DNA from: Salinisphaera sp. LB1
GTDB lineage: Bacteria > Pseudomonadota > Gammaproteobacteria > Nevskiales > Salinisphaeraceae
NCBI RefSeq assembly: GCF_003177035.1
Contig: NZ_CP029488.1
Span: 3,540,501 to 3,604,500, forward strand
DNA length: 64,000 nucleotides
Direction: 5' to 3'
Below the pieces are notes generated by a model. It saw nothing but the letters and a program-made list of their open reading frames with translations, was not told the origin of the DNA and did no database searches. Within the stretch, counting starts at the first letter, position 1, and each line of letters begins with the position of its first letter. Both the position numbers and the translations under genes were made by a program. Positions 57,634 to 64,000 of the stretch are shown in pieces.

Positions 57634-60600
57634 GACAACAAGGCCTTCATGCGCCCGAGCAGATCGTCCACGTCCAGCGGCTTGGACAGATAATCGTCGG
57701 CGCCGGCGGCGAGACAGGCCTCGCGATCACCGCTCATGGCCTTCGCGGTCAGGGCCACGATCGGCACCCGCGGATGATTCGAGCCATCCCGGATACGGCG
57801 GATCGTTTCGTAGCCATCCATGCCCGGCATCATGATGTCCATCAGCACCAGATCGAGGCGCTCGGCCCCGGCCAGCCGATCGAGCGCCTTGAAGCCATCG
57901 GCGGCCATCGTGACCTCGACCCCATGGCCCCGCAACAATCGCGACAGCGCGAAGGTGTTGCGCATGTCATCGTCCACCAGTAGCACATGCGCGCCGACCA
58001 GCCCGGGCGCCCGGGCATCGGCCGGCGGCGCGGCGGGCGTGCTCACCGGCGCGGGCGGCGGCGCGAGGCGATGCATGAACAACGAGATCTCGTCCAGCAG
58101 CCGATCCTGCGCGTGGCTACCCTTGATCACGATGCTGTCGGTGTAGTCGCGCAGGCGCTCGGTTTCTTCTGCCGACAGATCGCGCGCCGAATAGACCACC
58201 ACCGGCGGTGCATCGGCCCGTCTGGCGATGGTATCCAGCAGATCGAAACCGGACACGTCGGGCAGCTTCAGATCCAGCACCAGGCAGTCGAAGGTTTCCT
58301 CGTCGAGCCGCGACAGGGCCGCCGCGCCGGAATCCACCGCGACCGTCGAGACCTGCTCGCTGCGCAGCAGGCGCGCAATCGCTGCATGCGCATCCGGATC
58401 GTCGTCGACCACAAGCACGCGGCGGGCCTTGCGTCCGGACAGCGTTTCCGCACGCGCCAGCAGCGTCTCCAGGTTGTCGCGCGTCACCGGCTTGCGTAGA
58501 TAGCCGACCGCGCCGGCGCTGGCCGACCGCCCGGTGTCGTCGGCCGCCGACACGATGTGCACGGGGATGTCGCGTGTGTCCGCGTCAGCCTTGATCCGGT
58601 CGAGCACAGCCCAGCCGTCGAGCTCGCCCGGCAGCCCCAGATCGAGAATCACGGCATCCGGCGCGCACTCGGCGATGGCGGCGAGTGCGCGCCGGCCGTC
58701 GCCCGCGGCTTCGGCCTCGAAACCGCGCTGGCGCGCGGTCTTGCACACGATATCCGCGAAGGTCGCGTCGTCATCGACGATCAGCACTCGCGGCGCCTGT
58801 CCTGCCGGGCGCGCGCGGCGCCGCGGCCGTGGCGGTTCGTTGGCCGCGGGTGGGAGCGCTTCAGGCGCCGCATCCGCTTCGGCCCGATTCACTTCCTCGG
58901 CCGCTTCCCCGGCCGGTGCGAGATCCGTGCGTACGAAGGCCGTGAAGCGACTGCCCTCGCCCGGCGTGCTTTGTACGTGCACCTCGCCGCCCAGAAGGCC
59001 TACCAACTCACGAGTGATCGACAGCCCCAGCCCGGTCCCGCTGTAATTGCGGCTGCTACTGCCGTCGACCTGTTCGAAGGCATGGAAGATGCCTTCCAGG
59101 TGATCCGCCGGAATGCCGATTCCGTCGTCACGGACCTGGATCGCCAACGCATTGTCGTGCGCCAGTTCGTCGCACTCGAAGCGGGCATCGGCGGCCGGCC
59201 GCATGAAACGCACGTCGACCCGCCCCTCGCGCGTGAACTTGAGGGCATTGCCCACCAGATTGCGCACGATCTGCTCGAGCTTGCCGGCGTCGGTGACGAG
59301 TTGCGCGGGCGCGTCCGCGCTCAACTCGACCTCGAACGCCAATCCCTGGGCCTCGGCCATGTGCGCGAACTGGCGGCGTATGCGCGCCGCGAAACCGGCG
59401 GTGTCCACCCGATCGGTCAACACCCGCATCTTGCCGGCCTCGATCTTGGATAGATCGAGGATGTCGTTGATCAATGCCAGCAGACCGGTGCCCGAATCAT
59501 GGATGATGCGTGCCGCCTCGACCTGCTCCTCGTCGAGATTGCCCGGTTCGTTTTCGGCCAGGCTGCGCGAGAGGATCAACAGGCTGTTCAACGGGGTGCG
59601 CAACTCATGCGACATGTTCGCCAGAAAATCGGACTTATAGGCACTGGCCCGTTCGAGCTCCTCGGCGCGCTCCTCGGCCTCGGCATGCAGGGCCGACAGC
59701 TCCTCCTGCTTGTCGCGCAGATCCGCATTGGCCGCCTGCAATGCGTCGGCCTGCGACTGCAGCTCTTCCTCCGACGCGCGCAGCTCGGTCGCCTGGGACG
59801 ACAGCTCCTCGCTCTGCGCCCGCAGTTCGGTATTGGCCCGCTGGAGGCTCGCCTGCTGCTCCGACAGCCGTTTTTCCGAACGGCTGAGCGCCTGCATCTG
59901 TTGCCGGCTCTGGGCCAGCAATTCGCCGGTTCGCCGCGCGCGCATCTGCGTCAACACCGCCATGCCGATATTCGGCAGCAACGTATCCAGCAGTTCGCGC
60001 TCGGTTTCCGTCAGCGGGTGGAACAGGGCCAGTTCGATCACGGCGACCACGCGATCCGCGATCATTGCCGGGGCGACGAACAAAATGCTCGGCCGCGCCT
60101 CGCCCAGCCCGGAACGGATCGTGATGTAACCGGCCGGCAAGTCGGTCAACTCGACCGGGCGCCCGGTTTCCAGCGCGGCGCCCACCAGGCCTTCGCCGGG
60201 CGCGAACCGCTGCTCGGCCTCGGGCGAATAGCCATACGCCGCCAGTAGATTGAAATCGGCCTCGTCATCTTCGAGCGACGCCCGCGTGAACATGGCGGCA
60301 TAGCCGGCATGCATCAGCGGCGCCAGGTCGCGCAACAGGCTCTGGCCCAGTTCCCGCTCGTCCGCAGCATGGTAGAGCATGGCCGTCACGCGCCCGCGGT
60401 GATCGCGGATCCAGTAATCGCGATCCTGGCGCACAATAATCTGGCGAAACTTCTCCAGCGCGCGCGACATCGCGCCGATCTCGTCGCCGCGATGCTGGAA
60501 CCGCACCTGCACGTTGCGCTCGCCGTCCGCCAGACGTCCGGTGATGTCGGTAAGCTGGGACAAGGGCCCCGCAATGCGCCGGCGCACGCCGGTCACGGTG

Positions 60601-61262
60601 GCCAGGCCGATCATCAGGCCCACGACGAGCAGACTCACCAGCGTGGCATCCGCGACCCACTGGCGCTGCGCCACCTCGGCATTGCGCCCCGACAGATCGC
60701 GCTTGAGCTGCGTGCGGTAATCCGACAACGCCTGCTGCATGGGGTCGAAATAGGCCACGCTTGCGCCGTGAACCAGCGTCTGGCGTGCCGCCTGCATGGC
60801 ACCGGTATCCACGCGCGCCATCACCGGCTCGGCCACCTGCGCCTGCCAGCTCGATTCGAGCCGGTCGATCTTGCTGAGCAGCTGCTCCTTGGCCCGGTCG
60901 TGCACCCCCGCGTCCTGCAGTTGATGCAGGTGGTTCTCGACTGCGGCGTTCGCGCCGCGCAGCTGGTTTTCGTAGCGCTTCGAGGCAGTCAGGACGTAGG
61001 CGCGTAGCGCGGATTCCTGCGCGGTGATCGCCGTCCCCAGCTCCTGAGCACGCGCCAGCGACGCATGGGTCCGCCCGGCGTTCAAGCGCGCGCGGTTCAC
61101 GCTCGCCAGCGCGATCAGACTGATCACGCAGGACGCGCCGAACAGCACCAGGATCAGCGCGACCGAGCCGATGAGCTGGCGTCGAATCGATAGACCCCCC
61201 AGCATACGGGCGAGCGCGCCCGATGACGTTAGATCCCGTTCCACCATCCCCCTGCGGCCCAT
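57630..61262 (-). CDS. Hybrid histidine kinase: CHASE3-HAMP-GAF-HisKA-HATPase with three receivers
   Basis: 1210 aa. TM1 (about 31-55), a periplasmic CHASE3-like helical domain (about 60-200), TM2 (about 205-227), HAMP (about 228-285), GAF (about 300-440) and a long coiled-coil (about 445-540). HisKA follows with His near 552 (ANMSHELRTPLNSLL), then the ATPase with NALKFT, DDGIGIPADHL and GTGLGLSITRELV. Three receivers have acceptor Asp near 874, 997 and 1142 (VILDLGLPG, LVLDLKLPD, LVLMDIMMPGMDG). This architecture is known from sensor-CheR-CheB-GGDEF modules controlling stress or biofilm responses. The ATG at 61262 has GAGGGG five bases upstream; a GTG immediately before it is possible. It is co-transcribed with cheR. 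Confidence 0.92.
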   Translation of the reverse strand: MGRRGMVERDLTSSGALARMLGGLSIRRQLIGSVALILVLFGASCVISLIALASVNRARLNAGRTHASLARAQELGTAITAQESALRAYVLTASKRYENQLRGANAAVENHLHQLQDAGVHDRAKEQLLSKIDRLESSWQAQVAEPVMARVDTGAMQAARQTLVHGASVAYFDPMQQALSDYRTQLKRDLSGRNAEVAQRQWVADATLVSLLVVGLMIGLATVTGVRRRIAGPLSQLTDITGRLADGERNVQVRFQHRGDEIGAMSRALEKFRQIIVRQDRDYWIRDHRGRVTAMLYHAADERELGQSLLRDLAPLMHAGYAAMFTRASLEDDEADFNLLAAYGYSPEAEQRFAPGEGLVGAALETGRPVELTDLPAGYITIRSGLGEARPSILFVAPAMIADRVVAVIELALFHPLTETERELLDTLLPNIGMAVLTQMRARRTGELLAQSRQQMQALSRSEKRLSEQQASLQRANTELRAQSEELSSQATELRASEEELQSQADALQAANADLRDKQEELSALHAEAEERAEELERASAYKSDFLANMSHELRTPLNSLLILSRSLAENEPGNLDEEQVEAARIIHDSGTGLLALINDILDLSKIEAGKMRVLTDRVDTAGFAARIRRQFAHMAEAQGLAFEVELSADAPAQLVTDAGKLEQIVRNLVGNALKFTREGRVDVRFMRPAADARFECDELAHDNALAIQVRDDGIGIPADHLEGIFHAFEQVDGSSSRNYSGTGLGLSITRELVGLLGGEVHVQSTPGEGSRFTAFVRTDLAPAGEAAEEVNRAEADAAPEALPPAANEPPRPRRRARPAGQAPRVLIVDDDATFADIVCKTARQRGFEAEAAGDGRRALAAIAECAPDAVILDLGLPGELDGWAVLDRIKADADTRDIPVHIVSAADDTGRSASAGAVGYLRKPVTRDNLETLLARAETLSGRKARRVLVVDDDPDAHAAIARLLRSEQVSTVAVDSGAAALSRLDEETFDCLVLDLKLPDVSGFDLLDTIARRADAPPVVVYSARDLSAEETERLRDYTDSIVIKGSHAQDRLLDEISLFMHRLAPPPAPVSTPAAPPADARAPGLVGAHVLLVDDDMRNTFALSRLLRGHGVEVTMAADGFKALDRLAGAERLDLVLMDIMMPGMDGYETIRRIRDGSNHPRVPIVALTAKAMSGDREACLAAGADDYLSKPLDVDDLLGRMKALLS

Positions 61263-61465
61263 CACGGCCCCTCGGCAAACACAGGCAATATTACGATAAC
61301 GGCGGGTCGGCGGCGAGTTTTAGCGCCGGCGACGCAACTTTACCGCGCGTGCGCGGTCTTACTGGGCGGCAGGCAAACACCGCAGCATCGCTGCATCTGC
61401 CACCCAGATATGGCACGCACGACACAGCGTGCTAGCCTTGCAGCAAGCTGATAACGAGGTAAATG

Positions 61466-62137
61466 ATGAGCGTCGAAAATTCGACCTATACCGCACGTGC
61501 GCAGACCGCGCTGGCCACCAACAGTGTGTTACGCAACACCTACATGCTGCTGTCGGCCACGCTGCTGTTCTCGGCAGTTGTTGCCGGGGCCACGGCCACA
61601 CTGCATCTGCCCTATCCCGGCTTCATCATCACGCTGGTCGGCATGTTCGGGTTGATGTTTCTCGTGCAGGCCACCGCGAACAGCGGCTGGGGCCTGGTGT
61701 CGATCTTTGCCTTCACCGGGTTCATGGGCTACACGCTCGGCCCGATCATCGACATGTACCTGCAGCACTTTTCCAATGGGCCGCAGTTAGTGACGATGGC
61801 CATGGGCGGCACCGGCGCCATCTTCGTCGGCATGTCGGGGTACGCACTGGTCTCCGGCAAGCGCTTCAACCAATGGGGCGGCATGCTCACGATGGGCATC
61901 CTGGTCGCCTTCGTGATGAGCCTGATCGCGGTGCTGTTTTCCATCCCCGCCCTGTCGCTCGCGGTGTCGATGATGTTCGTGCTGCTGATGAGCGGCCTGA
62001 TCGTCTACCAGACCGGCGAGATCATTCACGGTGGTGAGACGAATTACATTCGCGCCACCCTGACGCTGTTCGTCACGATCTACAATCTGTTCATCAGCCT
62101 GCTTCAGTTGCTCGGTGTATTCGCCGGCGACGACTGA
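61466..62137 (+). CDS. Bax inhibitor-1/YccA family membrane protein
   Basis: 223 aa with seven hydrophobic segments, as in the BI-1/TMBIM family (E. coli YccA modulates FtsH). Examples are MLLSATLLFSAVVAGAT, FIITLVGMFGLMFLV, LVSIFAFTGFMGYTLG and LTMGILVAFVMSLIAVLF. The family-typical GFMGYTLGPI and GLIVYQTGEIIHGGETNYIRATLTLFVTIYNLF are present. The second of two adjacent ATGs is preferred (GAGG 6 bases upstream). An intrinsic terminator follows 18 bp after the stop codon. Confidence 0.9.
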   Translation: MSVENSTYTARAQTALATNSVLRNTYMLLSATLLFSAVVAGATATLHLPYPGFIITLVGMFGLMFLVQATANSGWGLVSIFAFTGFMGYTLGPIIDMYLQHFSNGPQLVTMAMGGTGAIFVGMSGYALVSGKRFNQWGGMLTMGILVAFVMSLIAVLFSIPALSLAVSMMFVLLMSGLIVYQTGEIIHGGETNYIRATLTLFVTIYNLFISLLQLLGVFAGDD

Positions 62138-62154
62138 TCGCGGCGCGATCGGCG

Positions 62155-62186
62155 AAAAGCCCGGCCATGCGTGGCCGGGCTTTTTT
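62155..62186. terminator. Bidirectional intrinsic terminator after the yccA-like gene
   Basis: Nine-bp stem GCCCGGCCA / TGGCCGGGC, loop TGCG (62159-62180), with six T residues on the plus strand and four A residues on the other side (T on the minus strand). It lies between the convergent yccA-like gene and the dehydratase gene and can serve both. Confidence 0.88.
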
Positions 62187-62220
62187 GTGGCCGCGGCTTG
62201 CGCCGTGCGCGTGGCGGGTC

Positions 62221-62661
62221 TCAGTCTGCCGCGACTGTTCGGATTGTCAGGCGTCCGCGCACCAGGTCACGCACGCCGGCAACCACGCGAAATGCATAGA
62301 TCGAGCCGCTGGCATCCGCCATCAGGCGCTCGGCGTGAATATCGATCGAGGCCAGGCCGGCCACGGCTTCGGCGTCGGCCAGCAACTCGATATGACGCAG
62401 CCCCACCAGCCGCCCGCCAGCGGCCGGCCCCATGCCATCAGCCGCACGGGCGCGCAACGTACCGTGGGCCGCGGTCGCCTGCGCCGCGTATTCGATCAGC
62501 GCAGTTACCGGCATCACGCCGCGATCGGCCAGCGGATGCGCCGTCGGCGCAGGCAGCCGGCTGCGACAATGAATGCAGTCGTCGGCCCAGGCGACGACCT
62601 CGTCTAGCAGACACATCATGCCGGCATGGGGGACGAGTCCGGCCACTCGCACCGCGCTCAC
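62221..62661 (-). CDS. Hot-dog-fold 3-hydroxyacyl-ACP dehydratase, ApeP-like
   Basis: 146 aa. Reads LVPHAGMMCLLDEVVAWADDCIHC, the FabZ-like active-site His segment seen in small dehydratases of aryl-polyene and xanthomonadin-type clusters, then VMPVTALIEYAAQATAAHGTL with the second-helix pattern. The start is a GTG overlapping the upstream gene stop (GTGA). With the chain-length factor and ketoacyl synthase it should dehydrate hydroxyacyl intermediates during polyene chain growth. It is the last gene of its operon and a terminator follows. Confidence 0.75.
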   Translation of the reverse strand: MSAVRVAGLVPHAGMMCLLDEVVAWADDCIHCRSRLPAPTAHPLADRGVMPVTALIEYAAQATAAHGTLRARAADGMGPAAGGRLVGLRHIELLADAEAVAGLASIDIHAERLMADASGSIYAFRVVAGVRDLVRGRLTIRTVAAD

Positions 62662-63443
62662 AGCGGCGTGATCGGCACGCGCCAGTGCCCTTGTTCCGAT
62701 TCGATGACTGGCGCGGCCGGCAAATTCGCGGCCAGCGCCGCGAATAACGGCAGGCTACGCGCACTGGCGTTCAGGTATCGAAGCCGCTCCAGCTCCGGCC
62801 CAACCATCGATGCCGGCGCGTCGTCCACCGGTTGCGGCCGATCGATGGCGGCCATGGCCCCGTCGGCACGCGTGTCCAGCCACCAGGCCATGGCGAAGGT
62901 CGCGCCGATATCGCGGCGCGCCTCGGCCAGCATGCCGGTGCCGTCCATGTCGTAGCACACCAGCAAAACCGGGCGTCGGCGTTGCGCCAGCAGCCCCCAG
63001 GCTTCGCACAGGGCGACGGCGAATCCGCCCGCCCCGGCCGACAGGCTGGTCGAGGGTTCACGCGCGCCGGTGGCGATACTCCAGTAGCCGGCGGGCGCGT
63101 TATGCACCGAGTTGTGAAAACGGGTGGGCGAAATCGCACGCTCCGGCGTGTTGACGGCCGCGCAAAGCTGGTCGGCGATATCGATATCGCCCGCCGACGA
63201 CGAAAACACCGCCGCCACCGTCGACGCATCGCGCCCCTGGCTGGCCTGTTCGGCCACGCGAAACGCCAGATGTACCGCAGCACCGGCCCGGCGCGCCTCA
63301 TTGCGCGGCAGCAACCGGGTGCGAAACGGGGCCAGCGGCTCGCCGGTATAAGCCGTCTCGCCGGCCAGTACCGGGCGCGCCGCCGGCCAGCCGTCGAGCC
63401 CGGGCCCGGCGATGCCGAGGCCATGCAGATACGCGCGCTGCAT
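62658..63443 (-). CDS. Beta-ketoacyl synthase-like chain-length factor
   Basis: 261 aa, shorter than a catalytic ketosynthase. The segment RFHNSVHNAPAGYWSIATGAREPSTSLSAGAGGFAVAL aligns with the KS nucleophile region, but the catalytic Cys is missing (SLSAG). This is the pattern of chain-length factors that pair with an active KS, such as ApeC with ApeO. The ATG overlaps the KS stop by one base (TGATG). It would act as a heterodimer with the synthase encoded upstream. Confidence 0.75.
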   Translation of the reverse strand: MQRAYLHGLGIAGPGLDGWPAARPVLAGETAYTGEPLAPFRTRLLPRNEARRAGAAVHLAFRVAEQASQGRDASTVAAVFSSSAGDIDIADQLCAAVNTPERAISPTRFHNSVHNAPAGYWSIATGAREPSTSLSAGAGGFAVALCEAWGLLAQRRRPVLLVCYDMDGTGMLAEARRDIGATFAMAWWLDTRADGAMAAIDRPQPVDDAPASMVGPELERLRYLNASARSLPLFAALAANLPAAPVIESEQGHWRVPITPL

Positions 63444-64000
63444 CAGACGTCCTCCGCGGCCAGCAACAGACTGCAGTTGCTGCCGCCGAAGCCGAAGGTG
63501 TTGCTCAACACGCGACGGACCCCGCCGGGCTCGGGCGCCGTGAGCAAACGACACCGCAATGCCGGATCGAGGTCCCGCGTATTCAGGGTCGCCGGGCGAT
63601 AATCGTGCGCGATCGCGAGACAGGCGATGACCGTCTCCACAATACCGGCAGCGCCCAGCGTATGCCCGGTCCAGCCCTTGGTGGCGGAGGCCGGCGTCGC
63701 GGCGCCGAACAGGCTGACCACCGCGCGATCCTCGGCCTGGTCGTTGGCGGGGGTCGCGGTGCCGTGCAGGTTGATGTAATCGACGGCCCCGGGGGCCAGG
63801 CCGGCGCTGTCGAGCGCGCGCCGCATCGCCAGCGCCGCGCCGCGCCCCTCGGGCTCGGGCGCCGCCATGTGATACGCATCGGCCGATTCCCCCACGCCGA
63901 TCACGCGCGGCCCGGACGCTGCGCCGGCCGCCGGGCCGACCAGTGCGAAACCGCCTGCCTCACCGATCGAGATTCCGCGGCGATGGGCATCCCAGGGCCG
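63443..64000 (-). CDS. Beta-ketoacyl-ACP synthase, FabF-like (5' end outside window)
   Basis: C-terminal 185 codons of a KAS I/II enzyme; the start lies beyond the right edge. RPWDAHRRGISIGEAGGFALV, the catalytic His in YINLHGTATPANDQAE, the second His region TKGWTGHTLGAAGIVE and NTFGFGGSNCSLLL are intact. The active-site Cys is outside the window. Overlapping downstream chain-length factor and dehydratase genes suggest an aryl-polyene-type pigment or unsaturated-lipid cluster continuing to the right. Confidence 0.85.
   Translation of the reverse strand, partial: RPWDAHRRGISIGEAGGFALVGPAAGAASGPRVIGVGESADAYHMAAPEPEGRGAALAMRRALDSAGLAPGAVDYINLHGTATPANDQAEDRAVVSLFGAATPASATKGWTGHTLGAAGIVETVIACLAIAHDYRPATLNTRDLDPALRCRLLTAPEPGGVRRVLSNTFGFGGSNCSLLLAAEDV

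Overview
The window is GC-rich chromosomal DNA (roughly two-thirds G+C by eye) from a gammaproteobacterium. The order leuC-leuD-leuB-fimV-truA-trpF-trpBA-accD-folC-dedD-cvpA-purF-metZ, the lysylation-type EF-P module (epmA-efp / epmB), type IV pilus factors and Pho-regulated porin all fit a free-living gamma outside the enterics. A Salinisphaera-like organism is my best guess, but that is inference. No tRNA, rRNA, CRISPR array or intact insertion sequence was seen.

Positions 1-8268 are a phosphate-starvation island on the minus strand: phoB-phoR, a porin with a small lipoprotein, a very short transcription unit with its own Pho box and terminator, and pstS-pstC-pstA-pstB (pstB runs off the left edge). 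A second pstS-pstC-pstA set lies at 14287-17359 with its own Pho box but no ATPase gene. Five Pho-box promoters (before pstS1, the mini-gene, the porin, phoB and pstS2) share one geometry: two 7-bp repeats 4 bp apart, then exactly 10 bp to a -10-like element.

Between the two pst sets are pepN, a KAS III-like synthase, a membrane-anchored alpha/beta hydrolase and a small membrane protein. Positions 17474-20876 hold pyrD, dusA, ppiB and lpxH, followed by a DUF455 ferritin-like gene. Positions 21674-34690 hold a long minus-strand series from fimV to metZ with many 1-4 base overlaps. metZ is uncoupled from it by its own sigma70 promoter, a SAM-II-like riboswitch and an intrinsic terminator. leuB is separated from leuD by 480 bp of AT-rich palindromic repeats. 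leuC is divergent from a LysR gene with two T-N11-A palindromes between them.

Positions 40230-49188 carry a TPR/NTF2-like protein, aroC, prmB, psd, epmA, efp, epmB and a FimX-like degenerate GGDEF/EAL protein. parC and parE flank an accessory patch holding a decayed gene remnant, an atypical SDR and a 269-bp MITE-like element. Next come xseB, a REC-GGDEF protein, cheR, a large hybrid histidine kinase and a YccA-type membrane protein. The right edge enters a polyene/fatty-acid-type cluster: ketoacyl synthase, chain-length factor and hot-dog dehydratase.

The most novel candidate is the Pho-controlled mini-gene at 3802-4016. It has a Pho box and -10, a structured leader, a 25-codon cysteine-rich ORF with a ribosome binding site, and a stop codon built into an intrinsic terminator.
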